Assembly (NCBI GenBank): GCA_002050355.1
Contig: MWYY01000073.1
Span: 1 to 32,186 of the forward strand
Source: Acidobacteria bacterium 28-9
GTDB lineage: Bacteria; Acidobacteriota; Blastocatellia; Pyrinomonadales; Pyrinomonadaceae
Length of the DNA stretch: 32,186 nucleotides
Direction of reading: 5' to 3'
In this document: positions 22,268 through 30,208 of the stretch, piece by piece
Numbering within the stretch: position 1 is the stretch's first letter
How the letters are laid out: each line of letters starts with the position of its first letter
Position numbers and translations under genes: made by a program
Notes under the pieces: model-generated
Database searches by the model: none
The model's input: only the letters and a program-made list of their open reading frames with translations
Told to the model about the DNA's origin: nothing

Positions 22268-22329
22268 TTGTTAAAGCCGGAGCCGGATATAATTTACAGG
22301 TTTTTTCGATTATTTGCTAAATAAAATTT

Positions 22330-23682
22330 TCAAGTGGCTTGCACGTAAACTTTCTTGCGATTTTGCCAATGTTTCATATGATTTTTGGCATAACCGTTGA
22401 GAACAGTTTTCAGTTCGCCGGAAAATTCGTAAGCGGGAATGTCTTCAATTGAAATCAGCCCGTTGCCGTAAGCCTTGACGATTTCGGAAAATTCGTTTGA
22501 TTGGCGCGTCCAAAGACTTCCGTGTTTAGCATCATCGTTCAGCGTATAGATTCCAACCGGGTCAGCTTTTTGAGTTCGCCAAAAGCGCGTCAGATTTCCG
22601 TTTCCCCACAAAACGGCATCGGTCAGACCCCACCACGAAACTCTTTCGATTCCGCTGGCGGCGCACTGCTCCAGAACCCACTTGAAAAAAGTTATGCGGT
22701 CACGCACGGTTCCGCGCACGTTTGTTTCGCCGATACTCATTTGCACGTCCGGCAAATGCGATTTGTAATCGGCGATGACGGCGGAGAGGCTCGGCGGATT
22801 CGGGTTGATTTTGTGCGTCATTTGCCCGCGACGATTGCGAAACCAGACTTTGAAACAATGAACGTAAAAATCCAAATCTTTTTGGTAGGTTTCGGCGGGA
22901 TTCGTTTGAAACCACAAAACTCTTTCGGCGGTTGCGCCGCGCTCAACCAAGCGTTCGAAAAACGGATGCGCTTCGTCGATTTTACCGCGCAGCAGATTGT
23001 CCATACCAAAGCGCCCGTGTTCGCGCAGAAATTTGACGTGCGCTAAAACTTCCTCATCAGCATTTTCAGTTACGGCGTCGTGGTCAATCGGTTCGGGCTG
23101 AAAAAATCGGATGCGTGGATTTCGCTTTTTCAAAGCGCGTGAAACAATTGAAATCGCTTCCGCCATATTCAGAAAAACATCCGTCCATTTATACTGCGCC
23201 CAAAGCCCGCATTCGTCCGAATGAAACAGCGCGGTTACAGCCGGTTCATTGATAATCGTGTAGCGTTCGACAAACGGAAATGCTGCTTGAAACGCGAGTG
23301 CAAAATCGAGCAGATGATTGGGAAATTCGGGATTGGCAAAACCGTTTTCGATTTTTTTCGGGACTTTGTGATGACACAAATCAATAGTCGGTATGAATCC
23401 GCGTCGCCGCATTGACTCCATGATCGGCGCAATGTTTTCAAAGTCGTAACGATACGGCGCGACTAAAACTTTGTCCCAACAAGCCGGATATCGAAGCTCG
23501 TAAATTCCGAGTTCTTCCTGCAAATCGAAATCGTATTCAAAACGTTCATAATGGCGCGTCACGTCAAGCACATCACGCGGTGAGCCGCATATTCTCTCGG
23601 CATTGGAAATCGGCGTGCATTCGTGACCGACAGCAAGACGCGGTTGTTTCGGCTTAAATATATTAAATGTTTTTCCTTCCAC
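22330..23682 (-). CDS. Clan GH-A glycosidase-like protein (GH1-like TIM barrel)
   Basis: This cytoplasmic protein of about 450 residues has no signal peptide and looks like a retaining glycosidase of clan GH-A, closest to the GH1 beta-glucosidase pattern. It shows ELGIYELRYPACW at the first strands, IPTIDLCHHKVP, the acid/base motif INEP (E146 from GTG 23682) and a candidate nucleophile in SIGETN (E319), followed by SWWGLTDAVLWGNGN. Substrate is unknown. GTG 23682 with AAGG upstream is preferred; TTG 23703 is possible but falls in the T-run of a hairpin that could end galU transcription. The galU gene lies upstream on the same strand, so a sugar-metabolism link is plausible. Confidence 0.75.
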   Translation of the reverse strand: MEGKTFNIFKPKQPRLAVGHECTPISNAERICGSPRDVLDVTRHYERFEYDFDLQEELGIYELRYPACWDKVLVAPYRYDFENIAPIMESMRRRGFIPTIDLCHHKVPKKIENGFANPEFPNHLLDFALAFQAAFPFVERYTIINEPAVTALFHSDECGLWAQYKWTDVFLNMAEAISIVSRALKKRNPRIRFFQPEPIDHDAVTENADEEVLAHVKFLREHGRFGMDNLLRGKIDEAHPFFERLVERGATAERVLWFQTNPAETYQKDLDFYVHCFKVWFRNRRGQMTHKINPNPPSLSAVIADYKSHLPDVQMSIGETNVRGTVRDRITFFKWVLEQCAASGIERVSWWGLTDAVLWGNGNLTRFWRTQKADPVGIYTLNDDAKHGSLWTRQSNEFSEIVKAYGNGLISIEDIPAYEFSGELKTVLNGYAKNHMKHWQNRKKVYVQAT

Positions 23683-23705
23683 AATTCTTGTAACCTTAAA
23701 CAAAA

Positions 23706-23746
23706 GTGGCGAAGTTTTTGCTTTCTACTGCATAATTTTTCGCCAC
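23706..23746 (-). terminator. Possible terminator after galU
   Basis: Read on the minus strand, GTGGCGAA (23739-23746) pairs with TTCGCCAC (23706-23713) over 8 bp and is followed by TTTTGTTT. The loop of 25 bases is large, so efficiency is uncertain. Confidence 0.4.
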
Positions 23747-23818
23747 AAAAAATTGTTAAGTCTAGAATACTTTACCAGAAAATTTTGTCCGTATTTGTTA
23801 TAAAGATTACATATACAT

Positions 23819-24691
23819 TTACAAGTTCAGCGATTTGAGATACGCCTTGAATTCCGGTGCGAGGTCTGTGCGTTTGAGGGCGAATTCCACGGTTGCAATC
23901 AAAAACCCTAGTTTATCGCCCGCGTCGTGGCGCACACCGTCAAGCCGTACGGCATAAAACGGTTTGCCTTCGTCGAGCAAAATTCGCATCGCGTCGGCAA
24001 CCTGATACTCGCCGCCCGCGCCGGTTTCGCTGCGCTCGATGGCGTCGAACAGTTCGGGCGTAAAAACGTAGCGCCCGATAACCGCCATATCCGACGGTGC
24101 ATCGTCAAATTTAGGTTTTTCGACAATATTTTTTATTTTGGAAACATTCGGCTCGATTTCTTCAGCGTCAATCACGCCAAAACGCGAAATCGCTTCGCCC
24201 GCAACCTGCATCGTCGCCAAAACCGGCGCATCGTATTTTTCGTAAACATCTATCAGCTGTTTGAGAGCGGGCGTTTCCGCATCTATCACGTCGTCGGCTA
24301 AAAGGACTGCGAACGATTCGTCGCCGACAAAATCTTTTGCCTGCAAAATCGCGTGTCCTAATCCGAGCGCTTGTTTCTGGCGCGTGTAACTGATTTTCGC
24401 CAGGTCGGAGACAGCGCGCACGAGTTCAAACATTTCCTGTTTGCCGCGTTCCTGCAAAACCTGCTCGAGTTCAAATGAAATGTCGAAATGATTTTCAATC
24501 GCCGTTTTGTCGCGTCCGGTAATAATCAAAATTGATTCGATACCGGATGCGACAGCTTCTTCGACCGAGTATTGAATAAGCGGTTTATCGACGAGCGGCA
24601 GCATTTCTTTCGGCGAAGATTTGGTCGCGGGCAAAAATCTCGTTCCGAGACCGGCGGCGGGAAAAACCGCTTTACGAATTTTTTGTGTCAT
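23819..24691 (-). CDS. galU: UTP-glucose-1-phosphate uridylyltransferase
   Basis: GalU makes UDP-glucose from UTP and glucose 1-phosphate for polysaccharide and envelope synthesis. The 290-residue protein has the nucleotide-binding signature FPAAGLGTRFLPATKS at 9-24, PKEMLPLVDKPLIQYSVEE just after it, the LGLGHAI region, ADDVI, and the late VRLDGVRHDAGDKLGF sugar-binding segment. ATG 24691 fits the family N-terminus; the frame is open for about 75 codons upstream, but that part is low-complexity and without similarity. No strong ribosome binding site is visible. It may share a transcript with the glycosidase-like gene, unless the hairpin between them terminates it. Confidence 0.95.
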   Translation of the reverse strand: MTQKIRKAVFPAAGLGTRFLPATKSSPKEMLPLVDKPLIQYSVEEAVASGIESILIITGRDKTAIENHFDISFELEQVLQERGKQEMFELVRAVSDLAKISYTRQKQALGLGHAILQAKDFVGDESFAVLLADDVIDAETPALKQLIDVYEKYDAPVLATMQVAGEAISRFGVIDAEEIEPNVSKIKNIVEKPKFDDAPSDMAVIGRYVFTPELFDAIERSETGAGGEYQVADAMRILLDEGKPFYAVRLDGVRHDAGDKLGFLIATVEFALKRTDLAPEFKAYLKSLNL

Positions 24692-24946
24692 AATTGCTTT
24701 TATAAAAGTTCGCGTTTCGATGAAGAAGTTAAATCTTGACACATTTGCCGTAAAGCAAACAAATGAGTGAAAAACAAATTTTCGACTTTTACTTGTAAAA
24801 CACAATAATCTTCGAGTGTGAGGTTTAGTTTTTTTGAGTATAATGAACAGTAGAGTTTTCATCACTCGCGTTTGCGGAAAATTAGAAATAACCCTAAGGG
24901 ACTTTGCCTTGCCGCGCATCTTAAATAAAAACAGGAAATTAAGACA

Positions 24947-26008
24947 ATGAGAAGATTTTTTAGTTTGACTTCGATGCTGTTTATTTTGTTTGTTTTATTG
25001 CCGACGGCGGTGACGATAAAAGCTCAAGCTCTCGCCTGCACGCAGCTTAAAGTAACGACTTTGCCTTATGATTACGGGAATTTCGGGCGATTTACCGTTA
25101 CGCGCCAATCAATTCAGCATCCGAACGGGAACGTTCCGGCGCCGGTTTCGGTTTTTTTGCCGAGCAACGCGACTGCCGAAAATCGTCTTCCGGTGGTTTT
25201 CTTCGCGCACGGCTTTGGCGGTTTTCAATATCAGATTTATGAAGGTTTGCTGCAGCAGCTGGCGAGCAACGGTTATATCGTCGTTTTCGCGCCTTACACG
25301 CCAAATTTGCTGACAACGCACACCGAACGTTATGAGCAAATGTGGAAGGGTTTTCAGCTTGCCGTACAGCAATACGGCAGCGTTATGGACACGACAAAAA
25401 TCGGTTTTGCCGGACATTCTTACGGCGGCGGCGCGTTGCCGGAACTCGCACGTCGCGGGTTGGCTTCTGGTTGGGGCGCAAACAAACTTTTTCTTTTTGC
25501 CATGGCTCCCTGGTATGCGTGGGGGAGCAGTGATTACAGTTCGATTCCTTCGACAGCAAAGCTCGTTGTGCAAGTTTATTGGGACGACGGAACAAACGAC
25601 CATCTTATTGCGCAGAATGATGTGTGGAATCGTCTGCCGCAAATCACCGAACGCAAATGGCAGGTTATTCGCACGGCGCGAACTTTTTGCGCTTTGAATG
25701 CCGGACATGGAACTCCGGTTACCGGCAATTTCACAGACGCCGACGGCGGCGGCATCACAAACGCGCAGGATTACTGGGGCGTTTGGCGCAGGATTCACGC
25801 GCTTGCCGATTATACTTTCAACAACAATAACGCCGCCAAAGATATAGCTTTCGGCATTGACGGACGAATGGGCAGATGGCGAACCGGCGCTCGCCACGTG
25901 ACACCGCTCGAAGCGACCGATTCGCCGGTTCTCAATCCGCAGCAGACGGCGAGATTTCGCTGGTCAGACCGCTGCATATACGCCGATTTCGGTACGCCTT
26001 GCCGTTAA
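24947..26008 (+). CDS. Secreted alpha/beta hydrolase (lipase/cutinase-like)
   Basis: This exported 353-residue alpha/beta-hydrolase fold protein has a signal peptide at 1-27 (ending IKAQA). The oxyanion-hole segment is FFAHGFGGF at 85-93, the nucleophile elbow is GHSYGG with S158, a likely acid is at D213, D214 or D218, and the likely His is H254 in NAGHG. The LPVVFFAHGF / ASNGYIVVFAPY / KIGFAGHSYGGG arrangement is shared with cutinase-like polyester hydrolases and dienelactone-hydrolase-like esterases. Cysteines at 31, 248, 343 and 352 could form disulfides. An AGGA site lies about 12 nt before ATG 24947. A TATAAT at 24839-24844 is a possible -10 element with no good -35. The substrate is unknown. 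Confidence 0.82.
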   Translation: MRRFFSLTSMLFILFVLLPTAVTIKAQALACTQLKVTTLPYDYGNFGRFTVTRQSIQHPNGNVPAPVSVFLPSNATAENRLPVVFFAHGFGGFQYQIYEGLLQQLASNGYIVVFAPYTPNLLTTHTERYEQMWKGFQLAVQQYGSVMDTTKIGFAGHSYGGGALPELARRGLASGWGANKLFLFAMAPWYAWGSSDYSSIPSTAKLVVQVYWDDGTNDHLIAQNDVWNRLPQITERKWQVIRTARTFCALNAGHGTPVTGNFTDADGGGITNAQDYWGVWRRIHALADYTFNNNNAAKDIAFGIDGRMGRWRTGARHVTPLEATDSPVLNPQQTARFRWSDRCIYADFGTPCR

Positions 26009-26039
26009 AGCGCACAATCGTCTTAAATCTTAAAGTTTT

Positions 26040-26063
26040 ACGGGCGGGAGAAATCTCGTCCGT
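26040..26063 (+). promoter_or_regulatory. GAAA-tetraloop hairpin in the serS leader
   Basis: ACGGGCGGGA (26040-26049) pairs with TCTCGTCCGT (26054-26063) over 10 bp, with two G-U pairs as RNA, closed by the GNRA tetraloop GAAA. It ends 12 bases before the serS start codon, and the only Shine-Dalgarno-like GGGAG is inside its left arm. It could be a terminator for the hydrolase gene (the following T-run is weak) or a leader control structure for serS. No T-box motif is seen. Confidence 0.55.
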
Positions 26064-26075
26064 TCGTTTATATTT

Positions 26076-27362
26076 ATGCTTGACTTAAATTTTGTTCGTG
26101 AAAATTTGGATGCGGTGAAAACCGCTTTGCAAAACCGCAACTTTCCCGACGCAAGTCTGGAAAAATTTGTCGAACTCGACGCCGAACGCCGCCGCGTGAT
26201 TGGCGAAGCCGATAAAATCAATCAAACACGCAATGTTTTTAGTAAAGAAATCGGGGCGTTGATGCAGTCGGGAAAACGCGAAGAAGGCGAAGCGAAAAAA
26301 GCGGAAGTTGCCGGTTTGAAAGAAAAACAAACTGAATTCGAAACAAGGCGCGACGAAGCCGAAAACACAATGCACCAACTTCTTGCCGGTTTGCCGAACG
26401 TTCCGGCGAGCGATGTTCCAATCGGCATTGACGAAGCGGCAAATGTTGAAGTTCATCGTTGGGGAACGCCGAAAGAATTCGATTTCGAGCCGAAAGACCA
26501 CGTTGATTTGGGCGAGAATCTGGGCATTTTAGATTTGGAACGCGCAACGAAAATCGCCGGTTCGCGTTTTGCAATTGTCAACGGCGCGGGCGCAAGACTT
26601 GAACGCGCACTGGTCAATTTTATGCTTGACGTTCACACGACCGAACACGGTTACACGGAAACTTTGCCGCCGTTTCTCGTCAATCGCCAATCGCTTTTCG
26701 GCACCGGGCAATTGCCCAAATTTGAAGACGAATTGTTTCATTTGAAAGACGAACGCGGTTTTGCGCTTATTCCGACCGCCGAAGTTCCGGTTACGAATTA
26801 TCACGCCGGTGAGATTTTGGACGCGAGCGAATTGCCGAAATATTTTACGGCTTACTCGCCCTGTTTTCGCTCGGAAGCGGGAAGTTATGGGCGCGACACA
26901 CGAGGCTTAATCAGACAACACCAGTTTGAAAAAGTCGAACTCGTCAAACTCACTGTGCCGGAAAATTCTGACGAAGAACACGAAAAACTTACCGCCAACG
27001 CCGAACGTATTTTACAGCTACTCGGCTTACCTTACAGAACCGTCATTTTATCAACGGGCGATATGGGTTTTGCGGCGCAAAAAACTTATGACATCGAAGT
27101 TTGGCTGCCGAGCCAGAAGACGTTCCGCGAGATTTCCAGTTGTTCAAACTGCGGAGATTTTCAAGCCAGGCGAATGAATCTGCGTTTTCGTCGTGCAGGC
27201 GGCGCCAAACCTGAATTCGTTCACACCTTAAATGGTTCGGGTTTAGCCGTCGGGCGAACTTGGATTGCCGTTTTGGAAAATTATCAACAGGCAGACGGTT
27301 CGATTTTGATTCCTGAAATTCTACAGCCGTTTATGAACGGTTTGGAAAAAATAGAGCGATGA
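26076..27362 (+). CDS. serS: Seryl-tRNA synthetase
   Basis: This class II aminoacyl-tRNA synthetase charges tRNA-Ser. The 428 residues are full length. The N-terminal tRNA-binding coiled-coil arm spans about 1-105 (KEEVAGLKEKQTEFE-like charged helices). Motif 2 is in the FRSEAGSYGRDTRGLIRQHQFEKVEL block (268-293), preceded by the TAEVPVTN serine-binding segment. Motif 3 is GSGLAVGRTWIAVLENYQ near 388-405. The start at ATG 26076 agrees with the family N-terminus MLDLNFVREN. It lies 67 bases after the hydrolase gene, separated by a hairpin, and ends before a strong terminator. Confidence 0.97.
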   Translation: MLDLNFVRENLDAVKTALQNRNFPDASLEKFVELDAERRRVIGEADKINQTRNVFSKEIGALMQSGKREEGEAKKAEVAGLKEKQTEFETRRDEAENTMHQLLAGLPNVPASDVPIGIDEAANVEVHRWGTPKEFDFEPKDHVDLGENLGILDLERATKIAGSRFAIVNGAGARLERALVNFMLDVHTTEHGYTETLPPFLVNRQSLFGTGQLPKFEDELFHLKDERGFALIPTAEVPVTNYHAGEILDASELPKYFTAYSPCFRSEAGSYGRDTRGLIRQHQFEKVELVKLTVPENSDEEHEKLTANAERILQLLGLPYRTVILSTGDMGFAAQKTYDIEVWLPSQKTFREISSCSNCGDFQARRMNLRFRRAGGAKPEFVHTLNGSGLAVGRTWIAVLENYQQADGSILIPEILQPFMNGLEKIER

Positions 27363-27371
27363 ATTTTTCAG

Positions 27372-27413
27372 AAAAAGAAGCGGCGTCAATTGCAATTAAC
27401 GCCGCTTCTTTTT
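27372..27413. terminator. Bidirectional intrinsic terminator
   Basis: AAAAAGAAGCGGCGT (27372-27386) and ACGCCGCTTCTTTTT (27399-27413) form a perfect 15-bp stem with a 12-base loop and a T-run on both strands, between the convergent serS and DUF3618 genes. Confidence 0.92.
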
Positions 27414-27431
27414 ATTGTGCAGTAAATTATT

Positions 27432-28679
27432 TTATAGCTTTGTACCTTGATTTTTCGTTTGGTCTTTTCCGGTTGTATTCGGAACTTTAGCATTAACGTT
27501 AGTATCGGACATTATGCCTTGATTTTTGACTTCTTCCTTGACGGTTTGCGCAACTTCTCCGGCGACTTGCTGAACTTTGTCAACCGCACCGCGGGCAGTT
27601 TCTTCCGCCTTTTGCAGCAGGTTTTCGCGTGCTTCGCCCATAAGACGATTTTCAGCTTTGGTTGAAGGAAACGCAAAACCGACTGCCGCGCCGATTGCCA
27701 GTGCGACTGCGCCGACGGCTAAAGGATTTTCATCCATATAGTATTCGTATTGTTCCTGTGCGGAACCGGCAACATCTTTTGCTCTCGAACCAAGATTTCC
27801 GACCTGTTCATACGCTTGACCGGCGACATTACTGACCGTATCGGAAACTTTACCGGCAACATCGCCAACCGTATCGGAAACTGCTCCGGCGGCACTGCTG
27901 ACGCCTTTATATGCTTGACCGGCGACATCGCCGACTTTGTTTTGCGCCGCTTCAAATGTTGACTGTCCGCCTGATGACGAAATACCGCGTCTCTGGTAAT
28001 CTGCTGCTACGGGATTTGTGTCAAAGTTTCGCCTATCGTAATTAGTGCCGCGATTGTAATCAAAGTCGCGGTCATAATCCGTTCTGCGACTAAAATCAAT
28101 ATCGCGGTCGAAGTCGGTATCACGTTCATAATCGTAGCGATAACTCACGTTTGAACGTTTTTTTGAAAAACCGTTTACCAAAATCATACCTACACCCAAT
28201 CCGATTAAGGATAAGGCAAGCGGGTTTTGACTTGCGGTGCGTCCCACATCCGTCCTGGATACTTCTTTCATTCCTTTGTTTATATAACTCATAACTGTTT
28301 CCACCTTCCCTAATGTCGCATCATAAACGGAATCTTTTGCCGTTTTCAGTGCGCTGTTAATATGTTCCGAAACTTCATCTTTGACATGTTCGGTAATGTT
28401 TGAAAAACTGAGTTTTTCTTGAATAGCATTAATTGTTTCACCCAAATTACTTCTGGTTTCTTCGATTTGCTCTCTTATTTGCTCGGTTTCCTCAGACGTT
28501 TCATCTTCGTTTATTATCGTTTCATCGTCGATGGTCAAATCATCAGTTGTCAAAGTAGTATCAGCCGAACGAGTTTCCAAATAGACATTTTCAGGCGCGG
28601 CATTCGTTCTGCCTGCAACATCTATTTCATTAATTCTGGTTTGTGTTTTTTCGTTTAGCTCATCTGGTCTTTCAGCCAT
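27432..28679 (-). CDS. DUF3618 protein with LEA-like repeats and two glycine-rich membrane segments
   Basis: The 415-residue protein has an acidic N-terminus (1-65), then the DUF3618 motif IEETRSNLGETINAIQEKL at 72-90 and an amphipathic helix. A first membrane segment preceded by NPLAL (152-170) follows, then a strange Asp/Arg/Tyr-rich stretch (180-220; YDYERDTDFDRDIDF and similar). Next come repeats of the type VGDVAGKVSDTVSNVAGQAY (248-310), like LEA or apolipoprotein helices, and a second NPLAV-led membrane segment (319-338). The function is unknown; such proteins are tied to stress and envelope roles. A strong AAGGAGGA precedes ATG 28679. Its start overlaps the Holin-X gene by 25 bases. 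Confidence 0.85.
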   Translation of the reverse strand: MAERPDELNEKTQTRINEIDVAGRTNAAPENVYLETRSADTTLTTDDLTIDDETIINEDETSEETEQIREQIEETRSNLGETINAIQEKLSFSNITEHVKDEVSEHINSALKTAKDSVYDATLGKVETVMSYINKGMKEVSRTDVGRTASQNPLALSLIGLGVGMILVNGFSKKRSNVSYRYDYERDTDFDRDIDFSRRTDYDRDFDYNRGTNYDRRNFDTNPVAADYQRRGISSSGGQSTFEAAQNKVGDVAGQAYKGVSSAAGAVSDTVGDVAGKVSDTVSNVAGQAYEQVGNLGSRAKDVAGSAQEQYEYYMDENPLAVGAVALAIGAAVGFAFPSTKAENRLMGEARENLLQKAEETARGAVDKVQQVAGEVAQTVKEEVKNQGIMSDTNVNAKVPNTTGKDQTKNQGTKL

Positions 28680-29053
28680 TGTGCGTCCTCCTTAATCGTT
28701 TCAACTGTCTGCGTCGGCGTTAGCCCTGTATTTTTTAACGCGCTTAACGCGGACAAAATTAATATAACGGCGGCGATGGCAATAACTATTCCGACAATTA
28801 AAGCCGCTATCCACGCTGACATCAAATGTGATAAACCAATAATCAACGCCGCGATAAATGCGAGTAGAGCCGCATAAGCGACCGCTCCGCCGACCACTAA
28901 ATATCCGACGTTTTTACCGACTTTTACGGCTTTCAGCGTCAGCTCGGTCTGCGCCAGCGAAACTTCCTGCTTGACCAAATTACTTGTTTCGGTGGCTAGG
29001 TCGGAAAAAAGGTCGCCCAATGACCGTTCGTCTTTTGTCAATTGCTCTGCCAT
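28655..29053 (-). CDS. Holin-X (phage holin superfamily III) family membrane protein
   Basis: The 132-residue protein has a short helical N-terminus (TKDERSLGDLFSDLATETSNLVKQEVSLAQTEL at 5-37, read in two halves) and two membrane helices (about 50-75 and 82-107). This is the layout of the Holin-X/PF07332 group. Despite the name, members are usually chromosomal and occur with DUF3618 genes, as here; there is no prophage context. AAGGAGG lies 7 nt before ATG 29053. It is the middle gene of a tightly packed operon, overlapping the DUF3618 gene by 25 bases and 3 bases behind the upstream gene. Confidence 0.85.
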   Translation of the reverse strand: MAEQLTKDERSLGDLFSDLATETSNLVKQEVSLAQTELTLKAVKVGKNVGYLVVGGAVAYAALLAFIAALIIGLSHLMSAWIAALIVGIVIAIAAVILILSALSALKNTGLTPTQTVETIKEDAQWLKDQMS

Positions 29054-29056
29054 AAC

Positions 29057-29878
29057 TTAACCTCCTTTATTTTTTGAAACGTCATTCGGGGAGGTTGTTC
29101 CGCCGATTTTATCGTCATGACGTATTTTTGTAATTACATCATCGTCGCTGCGCGTTAATTTTGGCTGATTGTCTGGATTGAACGTTCTAACCTGATTATC
29201 CGAATTTCTTGAGCGATTGAAATCTCTGTCATTTCTACGCGAACCGAAATTTCTGTCGGCGTATTGCGAGCGGCGTGTCAATGCCTGGTTGGGATTTCCG
29301 CTTTTGAAAAATCTCGCCGCTAAAATACCGAGCGTAAAAGCTCCGCCGAGAAACAAAGCCGGATTGGTTCGGGCTAAATCTTTTACGTCTCCAAGCAATG
29401 CATTCAAATCTTGTCTTTCGAGATAACCCGACATTTGCTCTACTTTCTGTGCAGCCGTGCTGGTGTATTGAGCGGCGACATTTGTTATGCCCGTCGGTTC
29501 ATCAGTGCTGCGAAGATTTTCTCCGATTTGACGGATGCTGTCGGCAACGCTAGTTAAACCTTGCGTCAAATTAGTTTTTTGTTCGTCAATAACCGATGTC
29601 GCTTTTTTAGCGGCAAAGCCATAGGCTTGGCTAGCAACTTCTCCGGTCGATTCTTTTGCTTGACTGAGAACGTCTTTGATGGCGCCGGTATCACCGCGCA
29701 CGACATTACCTACATGATCAGCAATTTGATTGTCCGCTTGTTGATTCTGCTGTTGAGTTGCCCCAGCGTCTTGTCCAATGTCTTTGCCGCCTTGCGAAGC
29801 ATTTTTGTTCTGGTTTGCCGTTTTGTTTCCGGCTTTGTTAGCCGCATCGTTTGATTGTGATTTTCCCGTATTTTCCAT
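29057..29878 (-). CDS. Helical membrane protein of the DUF3618/Holin-X operon
   Basis: The 273-residue protein has an Asn/Gln/Lys-rich, probably disordered N-terminus (1-60), an amphipathic helical region (75-170; SQAKESTGEVASQAYGFAAK, SVADSIRQIGENLR, AAQKVEQMSGYLE), and one membrane segment led by NPALFLGGAFTLGILAARFF (about 181-200). An Arg/Asp/Asn-rich tail follows. The block LNALLGDVKDLARTNPALFLG recurs in unnamed proteins encoded next to DUF3618 and Holin-X genes. ATG 29878 with GGGGGA about 9 nt upstream is preferred over an in-frame ATG 7 codons earlier. Function is unknown; a role in envelope stress is inferred from context. Confidence 0.75.
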   Translation of the reverse strand: MENTGKSQSNDAANKAGNKTANQNKNASQGGKDIGQDAGATQQQNQQADNQIADHVGNVVRGDTGAIKDVLSQAKESTGEVASQAYGFAAKKATSVIDEQKTNLTQGLTSVADSIRQIGENLRSTDEPTGITNVAAQYTSTAAQKVEQMSGYLERQDLNALLGDVKDLARTNPALFLGGAFTLGILAARFFKSGNPNQALTRRSQYADRNFGSRRNDRDFNRSRNSDNQVRTFNPDNQPKLTRSDDDVITKIRHDDKIGGTTSPNDVSKNKGG

Positions 29879-30208
29879 TTTGTAAAATCCCCCTTCCATT
29901 AAGTTAGTAGTTTATTTTCAAAGAAAATAGTCTTTCCAAGTCAGATATTCACAGATTGTATGAAATACAAACAGAATTTACTTGTTTATTTTCGTTCGGG
30001 CAATATTTATGCCATTAACTTTTTTAACGTAAAATCTTTTCACCCGGAAAATTTATTTTGCAAGCGTTTTTACAACTAGTCAATTACAAAATTCAAATAA
30101 AATGCCGACAAAAATCGCACTGTACTTCGGTTTGTAGCTGAGCTGCATTTTTTTAATCCGAGAAATATTAAATTTTTGAAAAACTAAATGAAACAGAAAA
30201 GCAAACAA
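29879..30208. other. AT-rich intergenic region, no gene seen
   Basis: These 330 bases hold the upstream region of the DUF3618/Holin-X operon and the downstream flank of the CruA-like gene; both neighbours are on the minus strand. The operon promoter should lie here, but I find no convincing -35/-10 pair. A GTATTTCATAC palindrome at about 29958-29968 is the only local symmetry noted. No RNA gene or long hairpin is evident. Confidence 0.6.

Noticed and set aside
26009..26075. T-box riboswitch upstream of serS
   Set aside because: The leader is too short and has no T-box sequence or specifier structure; only one simple hairpin is present.
28655..29053. Holin gene as sign of a prophage
   Set aside because: No lysin, capsid or tail genes are nearby; this holin-type family is commonly chromosomal and paired with DUF3618, as here.
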